Of a stretch of DNA of 64,000 nucleotides, positions 1-9,020 are shown piece after piece. This DNA comes from Betaproteobacteria bacterium (GTDB lineage Bacteria > Pseudomonadota > Gammaproteobacteria > Burkholderiales > Usitatibacteraceae). Location: contig JADJMI010000005.1 in the NCBI GenBank assembly GCA_016709665.1, positions 1-64,000 on the forward strand. The letters run 5' to 3'. The translations under genes were made by a program, and so were the position numbers. Under the pieces are notes generated by a model that was not told the DNA's origin, did not search any database, and saw only the letters and a program-made list of their open reading frames with translations. Within the stretch, counting starts at the first letter, position 1. Each line of letters starts with the position of its first letter.

Positions 1-405
1 GTCCTTCGCGTCGGCCACCGCCGGCGTCCGGTGCATCACCAGCCGCCCGGCCCGCTCGCCGCCCTTCGCCGAGGCCTTCTCGAAGGACACGAAGGCAAGC
101 CCGCCGCCGCCGAGTTCCGCGGGCCGCATCGAGACGAAGCGGATGCGCTCGCGCTCGCCGACGAAAGCCAGGCGAACGGCGGTCGCGTCCTTGAATCGCC
201 AGGGGAAGGCGGCCGAGAGTTCCTTCCGCACGAAGGAGTAGGTGAGCAGCAGCTGGTCGGCGCGGTCGCCGCGGTCGGTGCCGGCGTCCCAGGCGCGAAC
301 GCCCGTGCGCAGGCCGGCGAAGAGCAGCCCGAGCATCATCGCGAGCAGCGTGACCGCGATCACGGTCTCGAGAAGGGTGAAGCCGCCGGAACGCGAACGG
401 CTCAT
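1..405 (-). CDS. gspJ: GspJ type II secretion minor pseudopilin (partial)
   Basis: The gene reads leftwards from ATG at 405 and runs off the window edge, so only the first 135 residues are seen. The N-terminus carries the prepilin signature GFTLLE (residues 8-13) followed by a hydrophobic helix, as expected for a class III signal cleaved and N-methylated by the prepilin peptidase. Position directly after gspI, with an ATGA start/stop overlap, and the residues after the helix fit GspJ, a minor pseudopilin at the tip of the type II secretion pseudopilus. The call rests on gene order plus the prepilin motif; the C-terminal half is not visible. Confidence 0.85.
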   Translation of the reverse strand, partial: MSRSRSGGFTLLETVIAVTLLAMMLGLLFAGLRTGVRAWDAGTDRGDRADQLLLTYSFVRKELSAAFPWRFKDATAVRLAFVGERERIRFVSMRPAELGGGGLAFVSFEKASAKGGERAGRLVMHRTPAVADAKD

Positions 406-830
406 GGCTTCGCGGCGAGCACGAGCGTCGCGAGGCGCACGTCGCGCGCGCGCCCGTCGGCCGCGGTCCAGGCCACGACCGAATCGACGCGGATGAGCCG
501 CACGCGCAGGTTCAGGTCGCGACTCGCGTCGGCGTTCGGCGTTTCCCGGCGTTCGTCGTAGGCCGCCGCGGTGACCCGCCACCGGTAGCGATCCTCGGTG
601 CCCTCGGCATTCCTTTCCTCCACCAGCTCGACGGCGGTGAATGCCGCCAGGCGGGACTGGGCGATCATCACCGCCCGCGCGTACTCGTCGGCGAGCTGCG
701 CGTCGGTGAGGCCGCGCGTGAAGAGCTGCATGATGCCGGCGAGCGCGAGGCCGAACACGACGAAGGCCGCGAGCACCTCGACGATCGTGAAGCCCGCCTC
801 GCGGGCCGGGCGGGAAGGCGGTGGCGCCAT
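402..830 (-). CDS. gspI: GspI type II secretion minor pseudopilin
   Basis: Minor pseudopilin of the type II secretion system, acting in the inner membrane and periplasm with GspJ and GspK at the pseudopilus tip. From ATG at 830 the protein is 142 residues and starts with a short basic leader followed by GFTIVEVL and a hydrophobic helix, the prepilin pattern. An in-frame ATG at 887 would add 19 Pro/Arg-rich residues and run back into gspH, so 830 is preferred although no strong ribosome binding site lies in front of it. The stop overlaps the gspJ start (ATGA). Confidence 0.87.
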   Translation of the reverse strand: MAPPPSRPAREAGFTIVEVLAAFVVFGLALAGIMQLFTRGLTDAQLADEYARAVMIAQSRLAAFTAVELVEERNAEGTEDRYRWRVTAAAYDERRETPNADASRDLNLRVRLIRVDSVVAWTAADGRARDVRLATLVLAAKP

Positions 831-847
831 GGGGCGCGGGCGGGGCG

Positions 848-1302
848 CTAGCCCCCCTCCTTGATGCTCACCCGGCCGGTCAGCCAATCGACGTCGACGA
901 GGAGCTTTCGCTCTCCCGCCTAGCGGGTGACCCGGCCGCCCGTCGAGCTCCCGTCCGGGTAGAAGCGGATCGCGCCGTGCCGATCGTCCTCACCTCCGAC
1001 TGCGCCGTGTAGAGCTTGAGCTCGAGGCGCTCGGAGAGGGCGCGCGGCTTGGCCGCGCCCGTCACCTCGATCGTGCGCTTGTCGAGGTCCACGAGCATCG
1101 CGGCCGACTCCTGCGTGGCGATGGCGGTGCCGCGCGCGTCGCGCAGCCCGGCGGCCACCGTGCGCGCGGCGCTCTTCAACTCCGCGCCCGAGACGCCGGC
1201 GCTCGTGAAGCGCACCACCAGCGCGAAGCCGGCGGCGGCGATCACGAGGACCATCAGCACCTCGAGGAGCGTGAAGCCGCGCGCGGCGCGCAAGGGGCGC
1301 AT
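848..1302 (-). CDS. gspH: GspH type II secretion minor pseudopilin, frameshifted in this sequence
   Basis: Minor pseudopilin with leader MRPLRAARGFTLLEVLM and a hydrophobic helix, starting one base after the gspG stop. The first about 105 residues are in frame. Near position 989 the frame breaks: the next frame supplies the expected C-terminal part (a segment with FYPDGSSTGGRV, then LLVDVDWLTGRVSI) and ends at the TAG at 848-850. That second frame also has an in-frame TAG at 920-922 where a sense codon such as TCG would fit. The two lesions could be sequencing errors or mark a true pseudogene; intact neighbours on both sides favour error. Confidence 0.75.
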
Positions 1303-1303
1303 G

Positions 1304-1738
1304 TCAGTTCCGGATGTCCTTGTTCTCGCCCTCGCCGCCTTCCTTGCCATCGGCGCCGAGCGAGATGAGGTCGTAGCCGCCCTTCTCCGCCGGCGAGCGG
1401 TAGGTGAAGTCGCGCGACCACGGGTCCTTCAGGATCTTCGCGTCCTTCACGTACGGCCCGTTCCAGTTGGCGACGCCCGAGGGCGCCGCGACGAGAGAAC
1501 CCAGGCCTTCCTGCGAGGAAGGGTAGCGGCCCGTGTCGAGCTTGTAGAGCTCGAGCGCGCCGCCGATCTGCTCGATGCCCACCTTGGCGCGCTCCGAACT
1601 CGCGCGGCCCAGGCTGTTGAACACGCGCGGGCCGACCATCGCGAGAATCACGCCGATGATGACGAGCACCATCACCAGTTCGAGCAGGGTGAAGCCGCGG
1701 CTCGAGCGCGCGGCGGAAAAGCGGAAGGGGCGGTTCAT
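1304..1738 (-). CDS. gspG: GspG major pseudopilin of type II secretion
   Basis: Major pseudopilin that polymerises into the periplasmic pseudopilus. The protein is 144 residues, the usual size. Visible features are the basic leader, the GFTLLELVMVLVIIGV prepilin helix at about residues 14-30, and the C-terminal region with GLGSL, GPYVKD, DPWSRDFTYRSP and SLGADGKEGG, which corresponds to the calcium-binding end typical of GspG. It lies 29 bases after gspF and one base before gspH, in one leftward operon. Confidence 0.95.
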   Translation of the reverse strand: MNRPFRFSAARSSRGFTLLELVMVLVIIGVILAMVGPRVFNSLGRASSERAKVGIEQIGGALELYKLDTGRYPSSQEGLGSLVAAPSGVANWNGPYVKDAKILKDPWSRDFTYRSPAEKGGYDLISLGADGKEGGEGENKDIRN

Positions 1739-1767
1739 GGGAACTCCGGTCGTTGTCGTTCGCCCCG

Positions 1768-2997
1768 CTAGAGGGGCAGGTCGTAGATCGAAAGCATCGC
1801 GGCGAGGATGGAAAGGATGACGGCGCCCACGACGCCCGCCAGGCCCACGATCATCACGGGCTCGAGGAGGGCCAGGGCCCGCTTCACGGCGCGCGCCACC
1901 TCGCGGTCGTAGACGTCGGCGACGTCGAGCAGCATGCGGTCGAGCCGCCCGGTTTCCTCGCCCACCATGATCATGTGCACCGCGAAGGCGGGGAACCGAC
2001 GCGTCTCCATCATGGGCTTGCCGAAGCCCCGGCCGGTCTTGAGCTCGCGCCCCACCTCGGCGAGCCCGGCGGCCATCCAGGTGTTGCCCATCGTCTCGCG
2101 CACGATGCCGATGGCGTTCACGAGCGAGACGCCGTTGCGAAGCAGCGTGCCCAGGGTACGCGCGAGGCGCGCCGTCTCGACCTTTGCCGCGAGGTCGCCG
2201 GCGACGGGCAGGCCCAGGATCCAGCGGTCCCAGCGCAGTTTCGCCTCCGGGGTCTCGAGGCGCTTCACGACGAGATAGACGAGCGCCACCGCCGCGAGCA
2301 CCATCGCCCACCACCAGGCGCGCATCAGCGCGCCGGCGCCCAGCACCACCTCGGTCACGAGCGGCAGGGCCTTGCCGCTTTGGGCGAAGATCGGCTCGAA
2401 CTGCGGCACGACCACCGCGAGCAGGATCACGACCGAGAAGACGGCGACGAAGAAGAGGATGGCCGGGTAGATGAGGGCGGACTTCACGCTTTCCTTGAGG
2501 TCCTTCGAGCGCTCCATGAATTCCGCCAGGCGCGCGAGCACGTCGCCCAGCGCGCCGCCCGCCTCGCCCGCGCGGATCATGTTCACGTAGAAGCGCGAGA
2601 AGACGCCGCCCTGCTGCTCGAGAGCCTTCGAGAGCGCGGCGCCGCCGCGCACCTCGTTCCTCACGGCCTTGAGCATCTCGGCCACGCGCTCGCTCTCGGC
2701 GAGGCCCACGAGGATCTCGAGGCTGCGATCGAGCGGCAGGCCGGCGTTCAGGAGGGTCGAGATCTCCCGCGTCACGACGCCGATCTCGTCCTGACTCACG
2801 CCCCGGCGGAAGAGCGGCGAGGCCTGCCGCCTCGCCACGGCCACCTGCGCCTCGCCCGCCCCGGCCTCCACCGCGCGAAGCGGCGTGTAGCCCATGTCGC
2901 GCAGCCGCTCGACGATGGCGCGGCGATCCGCCCCGTCCATGGCGCCCTCGAGGACCTCGCCCGCGGGCGTCACGGCCTTGTACTGGAAGACGGGCAT
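1768..2997 (-). CDS. gspF: GspF inner membrane platform protein of type II secretion
   Basis: Polytopic inner membrane protein that anchors the secretion ATPase GspE and the assembly platform. Length is 409 residues, normal for the family. Two GspF domains are visible: one around residues 70-190 with the sequence NAGLPLDRSLEIL and a hydrophobic stretch after it, and a second at about 270-395 with NGVSLVNAI and a final membrane segment. It starts six bases after the gspE stop, so translation is probably coupled. Confidence 0.95.
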   Translation of the reverse strand: MPVFQYKAVTPAGEVLEGAMDGADRRAIVERLRDMGYTPLRAVEAGAGEAQVAVARRQASPLFRRGVSQDEIGVVTREISTLLNAGLPLDRSLEILVGLAESERVAEMLKAVRNEVRGGAALSKALEQQGGVFSRFYVNMIRAGEAGGALGDVLARLAEFMERSKDLKESVKSALIYPAILFFVAVFSVVILLAVVVPQFEPIFAQSGKALPLVTEVVLGAGALMRAWWWAMVLAAVALVYLVVKRLETPEAKLRWDRWILGLPVAGDLAAKVETARLARTLGTLLRNGVSLVNAIGIVRETMGNTWMAAGLAEVGRELKTGRGFGKPMMETRRFPAFAVHMIMVGEETGRLDRMLLDVADVYDREVARAVKRALALLEPVMIVGLAGVVGAVILSILAAMLSIYDLPL

Positions 2998-3003
2998 GGG
3001 GCG

Positions 3004-4719
3004 TCAGTCCTCGCGGGTGACGCGAAGCACTTCCTCGATGGTGGTGGTGCCCGCGACGGCCTTGCGCAGCCCGTTCTCGAACATCGACTCCATGCCGCTG
3101 TCGACGGCGGCGGCGCGCAGCTCCGCCGAATTGGCGTGGCGCATCACCAGGGAACGGATGGCGTCGTTCATGGGCAGCATCTCCATGATGCCCATGCGGC
3201 CACGGTAGCCGGTCCCGGAGCACTGGTCGCAACCGCCCGGGTGCCAGAGCGTCACGTCGCCCTCGGGCACGTAGCGGCGAAGGCCCATCTGCTCGATCAC
3301 CTCCGGCAGCGCCTTGTAGGGCTGGCGGCAGTGAGGGCACAGGTTCCTCACGAGGCGCTGGGCGAGAATGCCCACCACCGTGGAGGTGAGCAGGTAATCC
3401 TCGACGCCCATGTCGAGCAGGCGGTTCACGGTGGACGGCGCGTCGTTCGTGTGCACGGTGGAAAGCACCATGTGGCCCGTGAGCGCGGACTGCACGGCGA
3501 TCTGCGCCGTCTCGAGGTCGCGGATCTCGCCGATCATGATCACGTCCGGGTCCTGGCGCACGATGGAACGCAGCGCGTTGGCGAACGTGAGGTTGATCTG
3601 GGGCTTCACCTGGATCTGGTTGATGCCCGGCATCTGGTACTCGACCGGGTCCTCGACGGTGAGGATCTTCACGTCGGGCTGGTTCAGGCGGTCGAGGGCC
3701 GTGTAGAGCGTGGTCGTCTTGCCCGAGCCCGTGGGGCCGGTGACGAGGAGCACGCCATGGGGCTGGCCGAGGGCCTCGAGGAAGAGCTCGAGCACCGGCC
3801 CGTCGAAGCCGAGCGAGGCGAAATCGAGCGGCACGCCGCCCTTGTCGAGGATCCGCATCACGACGCTCTCGCCGTGCATCGTGGGGACGGTGGAGACGCG
3901 CAGGTCGATCTCCTTGCCCTGGATGCGCAGCTTGATGCGGCCGTCCTGCGGCAGGCGGCGCTCGGCGATGTCGAGGTTCGCCATGATCTTCACCCGCGAG
4001 ATGACGGCGGCGGACAGGCGCCGCGGCGGCGACTCGACCTCGTGCAGCACGCCGTCGATGCGGTAGCGAACGATGAGCCGGTTCTCGAAGGGCTCGATGT
4101 GGATGTCGGAGGCCCGGCTCTCGAGGGCGTGCGTGATGAGCAGGTTCACCAGGCGCACCACCGGCGCCTCGGAGGCGAGGTCCTTCAGGTGCTCGACGTC
4201 GCCCGCGTCCTGCTCCTCGTCCCGGGAGGCGATGTTGTCGACGATCTGGCCCATGGAACTGCGGCCGGCGCCGTAGAGGCGCTCCAGGGCGGCATCGAGT
4301 TCCGTCACGTTCGCGAGGCGGGGCACGATCGGCTTCGCGCACACCATGGCGAGCGATCGAAGCAGGAAGTCGTCTCCGGGGTCAGCCATCGCGACGACGA
4401 CGCCTTCGTCCGTCTCGCGAAGGGGCAGCGCTTTTGCGTCCCGCAGGAAGCGGTCGGAGACCTGTTCCTCGAGGATCGGCAACTCGGGGTACTCCGAGGC
4501 CGCGGCGACGGGGATCGCGAGCAGCTCCGAGAGCGCTTCGGCGAGGTCCCGCGCGGAAACGAGGCCCAGGCGGCCGAGGATCACGCCGAGCTTCTCGCGC
4601 CGGCCTTCGCCCTCCTGGAGGCGAAGCGCCCGCTCGAGGTTCGCGAGGTCGAGTTTTCCCCGGGCGATCAGGATCTCGCCCAGGCGGCGTGGCTGGCTCT
4701 CGACGGGTAGCGCGGACAT
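3004..4719 (-). CDS. gspE: GspE cytoplasmic ATPase of type II secretion
   Basis: Hexameric ATPase that powers pseudopilus assembly. The 571-residue protein has an N-terminal MshEN-type domain (residues about 10-150), Walker A GPTGSGKTTT at about 327-336, Asp and His boxes (EDPVEYQ, GEIRD, STVHTND) and a tetracysteine zinc motif formed by CPHC at about 460 and CDQC at about 497. It is first in the leftward gsp operon; the 73 bases between it and rfbD contain no obvious strong promoter. It could be confused with PilB, but the cotranscribed pseudopilins and GspF identify it. Confidence 0.95.
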   Translation of the reverse strand: MSALPVESQPRRLGEILIARGKLDLANLERALRLQEGEGRREKLGVILGRLGLVSARDLAEALSELLAIPVAAASEYPELPILEEQVSDRFLRDAKALPLRETDEGVVVAMADPGDDFLLRSLAMVCAKPIVPRLANVTELDAALERLYGAGRSSMGQIVDNIASRDEEQDAGDVEHLKDLASEAPVVRLVNLLITHALESRASDIHIEPFENRLIVRYRIDGVLHEVESPPRRLSAAVISRVKIMANLDIAERRLPQDGRIKLRIQGKEIDLRVSTVPTMHGESVVMRILDKGGVPLDFASLGFDGPVLELFLEALGQPHGVLLVTGPTGSGKTTTLYTALDRLNQPDVKILTVEDPVEYQMPGINQIQVKPQINLTFANALRSIVRQDPDVIMIGEIRDLETAQIAVQSALTGHMVLSTVHTNDAPSTVNRLLDMGVEDYLLTSTVVGILAQRLVRNLCPHCRQPYKALPEVIEQMGLRRYVPEGDVTLWHPGGCDQCSGTGYRGRMGIMEMLPMNDAIRSLVMRHANSAELRAAAVDSGMESMFENGLRKAVAGTTTIEEVLRVTRED

Positions 4720-4792
4720 GGAGGGAAAAATTATAGCCGACGGGCCATTGCGAACCCCTATGAACCCCCAAACGGCCGGAGGTTCCCGGCAA

Positions 4793-5669
4793 TCAGCCGG
4801 CCGGCAGGGCCGCGAAGACCGCGTCGAGCTGCGATTCCCACGAAGTCGGCGCGAAGCCGAAGGCCGCCGTGAATTTCGCGGGGTCGAGCACCGAATAGGC
4901 CGGGCGCCGGGCGGGCGTGGGGTAGTCGGAGGAAGGAATGCGAATCACCCGCGGCGCGCGGAAGCCCGGACGGCCGGCGGCGCGCGCGAAGATGGCCTCG
5001 GCGAAAGAGGCCCAGGTGGTCTCGCCGCCGGCCGAGAGGTTGTAGATGCCCGACGCGACGCCCTCGCGCGGGATCGCGCGGATCGCGCGTACGGTTGCCT
5101 CGGCCAGGAAGAGGCTGGAGGTGGGCGCCCCGCGCTGGTCGGCGACGACGCGAAGCTCCCCTCGCGTGGCGGCGAGGTTCAGCATCGTGGCGAGGAAGTT
5201 CTTCCCGCGCGGCCCGTACACCCACGTGGTGCGGAAGATGAGGTGCTTGCAGCCGCTGCGGGCGATGGCGAGGTCGCCCTCGAGCTTCGTCCGGCCGTAC
5301 TCGTTGAGCGGCGCGGGCGCGTCGTCCTCGCGCCAGGGCTCGCGCTTCGAACCGTCGAAGACGTAATCCGTCGAATAGTGGACGAGGACCGCCCCGAGCT
5401 GCCGGGCCTCCCGCGCGAGGACACCCGGCGCGGTGCCGTTGATGGCGAGCGCGAGCGCCGGCTCCGACTCGGCCTTGTCGACGGCGGTGTAGGCCGCCGC
5501 GTTCACGATGAGTCCGGGCTTCGTCTCGCGGCACAGGGCCCTCAAGGCGCGCGGGTCCGCGAGGTCGATGGCGGGATAGTCCACGCCGTGCACCTCGCCC
5601 AGCGAGGCGAGCGCGCGGCGCAGCTCGAGGCCGACCTGGCCCGCCGGCGCCGATGAGGAGGATGCGCAT
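4793..5669 (-). CDS. rfbD: dTDP-4-dehydrorhamnose reductase, frameshifted near its start
   Basis: Last step of dTDP-L-rhamnose synthesis, NAD(P)H-dependent reduction to dTDP-rhamnose. The start is ATG at 5669 (MRILLIGAGG), overlapping the rfbC stop. After the glycine-rich Rossmann motif the frame is lost at about 5641, where GGCGGGCCAGG has one G too many for the expected GGQVG; the remaining 266 residues are then continuous. They show NAAAYTAVDKAE, YSTDYVFDG and the catalytic YGRTK of short-chain dehydrogenases. Corrected length is about 291 residues, normal for RmlD. The single homopolymer insertion looks like a sequencing error. Confidence 0.88.
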
Positions 5670-6211
5670 CAGGGAAGGTCTCCGCCTCGGCGAGCGGCGC
5701 GCCGTCGCGTCCGCGGGCTTGAGCAGCGGCTCGCCCTCGAGCGGCCACGCGATGCCGAGCGCCGGATCGTTCCACAGGAGCGTCGCTCGTGGGACGGCGC
5801 GTAGTAGTCCGTCGTCTTGTAGAGGAACTCCGCGTAGTCGCTCGGCACCAGGAATCCGTGCGCGAGGCCCTCGGGCACCCACAACATCCGGGGATTGGCG
5901 GCCGAGAGCGTGACGCCCACGGATCGCCCGAAGGTGGGCGAGGAGCGGCGCACGTCCACGACGGCGTCGAAGACCTCGCCGGCCACGACGCGCACGAGCT
6001 TGCCCTGCGTGTGGTGCAGCTGGTAGTGCAGCCCGCGCAGCACGCCCTTCGCGCTGCGCGAGTGGTTGTCCTGCACGAACTCGACGTCGCGGCCGACGGC
6101 CTCGGCGAAGGCGCGCCGGTTCCAGCTCTCGAGGAAGAAGCCGCGCTCGTCGCCGTGGACCTTCGGCTCGAGGATGAGCACGTCGGCGATGGCGGTGGGT
6201 ATGGCCTTCAT
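5669..6211 (-). CDS. rfbC: dTDP-4-dehydrorhamnose 3,5-epimerase, frameshifted at C-terminus
   Basis: Cupin-fold epimerase that inverts C3 and C5 of dTDP-4-keto-6-deoxyglucose. ATG at 6211 gives MKAIPTAIADVLILEP, then the conserved DERGFFLESWN, QDNHSRSAKGVLRGLHYQ (catalytic His) and WVPEGLAHGF. At about 5784 the frame breaks after SHER; the other frame continues with TLLWNDPALGIAWPL, the standard C-terminal sequence. One base appears to be missing. The stop TGA shares bases with the rfbD ATG. Expected length is about 180 residues. Confidence 0.88.
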   Translation of the reverse strand: MKAIPTAIADVLILEPKVHGDERGFFLESWNRRAFAEAVGRDVEFVQDNHSRSAKGVLRGLHYQLHHTQGKLVRVVAGEVFDAVVDVRRSSPTFGRSVGVTLSAANPRMLWVPEGLAHGFLVPSDYAEFLYKTTDYYAPSHERRSCGTIRRSASRGRSRASRCSSPRTRRRAARRGGDLP

Positions 6212-6222
6212 GGGCACCCCCC

Positions 6223-7101
6223 CTAGAAGACGCGATCGCGCAGCACTTCGAGAAGATACTGGCCGTACGCGTTCTTCTTCATGGGCTCGGCGAGCCGCTC
6301 GAGCTGCGCGCCGTCGATCCAGCCCTGCCGCCACGCGATCTCCTCGGGACAGGCGACCTTGAGCCCCTGGCGCCGCTCGATGGTCTCGATGAACTGCGCG
6401 GCCTCGAGGAGGCTCTCGTGGGTGCCGGTGTCGAGCCAGGCGGTGCCGCGGCCCATCACCTCCACCGCGAGCGCGCCCATCTCCAGGTAGCGGCGGTTCA
6501 CGTCCGTGATCTCCAGCTCGCCGCGGGCGGAGGGCTTCATCGTCGCGGCGATGTCGAGCACGCTGTTGTCGTAGAAGTAGAGGCCCGTCACGGCGTAACG
6601 GGACTTGGGCGCCTTCGGCTTTTCCTCGAGCGAGACGACTCGGCCGGCCGGGTCGAACTCGGCGACGCCGTAGCGCTCGGGGTCCTTCACCGGGTAGGCG
6701 AACACCGTCGCGCCTTCCGTCCGTGCCGATGCCCGCTCGAGCTGTCCCGAGAGGTCGTGGCCGTAGAAGATGTTGTCGCCCAGCACGAGGCAGGAAGGGT
6801 CCCTGCCCACGAAGTCGCGGCCGATGATGAAGGCCTGCGCGAGGCCCTCGGGCTTCGGCTGGACCGCGTAGGAGATGTCGAGGCCCCAGGCCCTGCCGTC
6901 GCCCAGGAGCTGCGCGAAGCGCGGCGTGTCCTCGGGCGTGGAGATGAGCAGGATCTCCCGGATGCCCGCGAGCATGAGCGTCGTGAGCGGGTAGTAGACC
7001 ATCGGCTTGTCGTACACCGGCAGCAGCTGCTTGGAGACCACCTGCGTGACGGGGTAGAGCCGCGTGCCGGAGCCTCCGGCGAGGATGATGCCCTTCCTCA
7101 T
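6223..7101 (-). CDS. rfbA: Glucose-1-phosphate thymidylyltransferase
   Basis: First enzyme of the dTDP-rhamnose pathway, joining glucose-1-phosphate and dTTP to dTDP-glucose. The 292-residue protein starts MRKGIILAGGSGTRLYP, the nucleotidyltransferase signature, followed by KQLLPVYDKPM, LGDNIFYG, EEKPKAPKS and TAWLDTGTHESL, all diagnostic for RmlA. Its start overlaps the rfbB stop by four bases, and it lies 11 bases before rfbC, in one leftward operon. Confidence 0.96.
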   Translation of the reverse strand: MRKGIILAGGSGTRLYPVTQVVSKQLLPVYDKPMVYYPLTTLMLAGIREILLISTPEDTPRFAQLLGDGRAWGLDISYAVQPKPEGLAQAFIIGRDFVGRDPSCLVLGDNIFYGHDLSGQLERASARTEGATVFAYPVKDPERYGVAEFDPAGRVVSLEEKPKAPKSRYAVTGLYFYDNSVLDIAATMKPSARGELEITDVNRRYLEMGALAVEVMGRGTAWLDTGTHESLLEAAQFIETIERRQGLKVACPEEIAWRQGWIDGAQLERLAEPMKKNAYGQYLLEVLRDRVF

Positions 7102-8168
7102 GCTTGTGCCCTCTCGGCGTAGTTCGTCTCGATCCACTGGCGGTAGGCGCCGCTCCTCACCTCCGCGACCCACGCCGCATTGTCGAGGTACCAGCGCACC
7201 GTGCGCTCGAGGCCCGTCTCGAAGGTCTCGGTCGGCGTCCACCCGAGCTCGGCGCGGATCTTGGTCGCGTCGATGGCATAGCGCCGGTCGTGTCCGGGAC
7301 GGTCCTTCACGTACGTGATGAGGTCCCGGTAGCCGCCGGCCGCGCGCGGCGCCAGGCGCCCGAGCGTGTCGCAGAGCGCATGCACCACCTCGAGGTTGCG
7401 CTTCTCGGCGTTGCCGCCGACGTTGTAGACCTCGCCCACGCGCCCCTTCGCGAGCACCGTGCGGATGGCCGTGCAGTGGTCGCCGACGTAGAGCCAGTCG
7501 CGCACCTGGCGGCCGTCGCCGTACACCGGGAGGGGCTTGCCCTCGAGCGCGTTGGCGATCATGAGGGGGATCAGCTTCTCCGGGAACTGGTAGGGCCCGT
7601 AGTTGTTCGAGCAGTTCGTCGTGAGGACGGGCAATCCGTAGGTATGGTGATAGGCGCGCACCAGGTGGTCGCTCGCCGCCTTCGAGGCCGAGTAGGGGCT
7701 GTTGGGCGCGTAGGGCGTCGTCTCCGAAAACCCCGGGGCGGTCTCGTCGAGGGAGCCGTAGACCTCGTCGGTCGACACGTGCAGGAACCGGAAGGACGAC
7801 TTCGCCGCGCCTTCGAGGGCGCCCCAGAATGCGCGCGCGGCCTCGAGGAGCTTGAACGTGCCGACCACGTTCGTCTGGATGAACTCGCCCGGGCCGTGGA
7901 TCGACCGGTCCACGTGGCTCTCGGCGGCGAAGTGCACGATCGCGCGCGGCCGGTGCTCGTCGAGCAGCGCGGCGACGGCGGGTTGATCGCCGATATCGGC
8001 CCGCACGAAGCGGTGCCTCGGGTCGGCTCCGAGCGAGGCGAGGTTCGCGAGGTTGCCCGCGTAGGTGAGCTTGTCGGCGTTCACGACGGGCTCGCCGCCC
8101 GCCGCGAGCCAGTCGATCACGAAATTGGAGCCGATGAAGCCGGCGCCTCCGGTGACGAGAATGGTCAT
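7098..8168 (-). CDS. rfbB: dTDP-glucose 4,6-dehydratase
   Basis: NAD-dependent enzyme converting dTDP-glucose to dTDP-4-keto-6-deoxyglucose. The 356-residue protein begins MTILVTGGAGFIGSNF (Rossmann glycine motif), has HFAAESHVDRSI, STDEVYG and the catalytic YSASKAASD, and ends with the family-typical GWTP and W-Y-L-D-N sequences. ATG at 8168 overlaps the stop of the glycosyltransferase gene (ATGA), and its stop overlaps rfbA. Gene order B-A-C-D gives a complete rhamnose donor pathway. Confidence 0.96.
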   Translation of the reverse strand: MTILVTGGAGFIGSNFVIDWLAAGGEPVVNADKLTYAGNLANLASLGADPRHRFVRADIGDQPAVAALLDEHRPRAIVHFAAESHVDRSIHGPGEFIQTNVVGTFKLLEAARAFWGALEGAAKSSFRFLHVSTDEVYGSLDETAPGFSETTPYAPNSPYSASKAASDHLVRAYHHTYGLPVLTTNCSNNYGPYQFPEKLIPLMIANALEGKPLPVYGDGRQVRDWLYVGDHCTAIRTVLAKGRVGEVYNVGGNAEKRNLEVVHALCDTLGRLAPRAAGGYRDLITYVKDRPGHDRRYAIDATKIRAELGWTPTETFETGLERTVRWYLDNAAWVAEVRSGAYRQWIETNYAERAQA

Positions 8169-8962
8169 TTTTCGGCCTTCTGCCGTTCGATCAGCTTGAG
8201 GTACTTGTGGAAGGTGTTCTGGCAGCCGATCGCCACATGGGCGAACCCCGGGCCGCCATCCAGGATGCCCAGGCGCAGGATGTAGAACTTGAGGAAGCGA
8301 ACCAGCGGGTTCACGAAGAGCCGGGCATAACCCGCCCGCACGCCCTGCCGGTAGAGCGCGTCGGCATGCAGCGACGTGTAGCGATTCTGCTTGGCGAGGT
8401 AGGTCGCGACGTCCTCGGCCGACTCGTGCAGCAGGTCGCCGTCGATCCGGCCGACCTCGGCCGTGGTGAGCACGGTCTCGTGAACGTCGTCGTTGGACCA
8501 GCCCGCGTGCGCCCGGTGGAAGAGGCGCAGCGACCAGTCGGGGTAGGCCTCCCCGTGGGCGAGCCAGCGTCCGAGAAACCGGTTTCGGCGCGCCATGCGA
8601 TAGGCCCTGTAACGGGGGGCCGCCAGGGCGCTCGCGAGATTCGCGGCGAGCTCGGGGGTCACGCGCTCGTCGGCGTCCAGGCAGAGGACCCAGTCGTGGC
8701 GGGCGGCCGCCACCGCGAACTGCTTCTGGCGGCCGAACCCGAGCCAATCCTGGCGGATCACCCGGGCACCCATTCGCTCGGCGAGGGCGACGGTGCCGTC
8801 GCGGCTGCCGGAATCGACCACGACCACCTCGTCCGCGAAAGCGACGCTCGACAGCAGGGCGCCGAGCTGCGACTCGGCGTCGAGCGCGATCACGGCCACG
8901 GTGAGCGGAAGCTTGGCGGGGGGGGACACGGCGGGAAGCCCGGAGCGCGAAAGGGCAGCCAT
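8165..8962 (-). CDS. Family 2 glycosyltransferase, LPS core type
   Basis: Probable inverting GT-A glycosyltransferase of the WaaE / beta-1,4-glucosyltransferase group that adds a hexose to the LPS inner core at the cytoplasmic face. The 265-residue protein has the nucleotide-sugar fold start (VAVIALDAE), VVVDSGSRDGT, the metal-binding motif LDADER at about residue 90, and the C-terminal block with DVHE and NRYTS seen in this group. It heads the rfb operon and is divergent from waaC, which supports a core LPS role. Donor and acceptor cannot be read from the sequence. An upstream in-frame extension crosses waaC and was rejected. Confidence 0.8.
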   Translation of the reverse strand: MAALSRSGLPAVSPPAKLPLTVAVIALDAESQLGALLSSVAFADEVVVVDSGSRDGTVALAERMGARVIRQDWLGFGRQKQFAVAAARHDWVLCLDADERVTPELAANLASALAAPRYRAYRMARRNRFLGRWLAHGEAYPDWSLRLFHRAHAGWSNDDVHETVLTTAEVGRIDGDLLHESAEDVATYLAKQNRYTSLHADALYRQGVRAGYARLFVNPLVRFLKFYILRLGILDGGPGFAHVAIGCQNTFHKYLKLIERQKAEK

Positions 8963-9020
8963 TTTACCCTGTCGCCCCTTTCGGCTTCGACCCGGACCGG
9001 GCGGCGATTTAGAATGCGCC

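Noticed and set aside
1753..4710. Open frame of 985 codons on the plus strand opposite gspF and gspE
   Set aside because: Composition (His, Asp, Gly, Arg) and lack of motifs mark it as an antisense shadow of gspF-gspE, which have full family signatures.
8793..9020. N-terminal extension of waaC by 76 codons
   Set aside because: It would lie inside the divergent glycosyltransferase gene and has no similarity to heptosyltransferases; the family start is at 9021.
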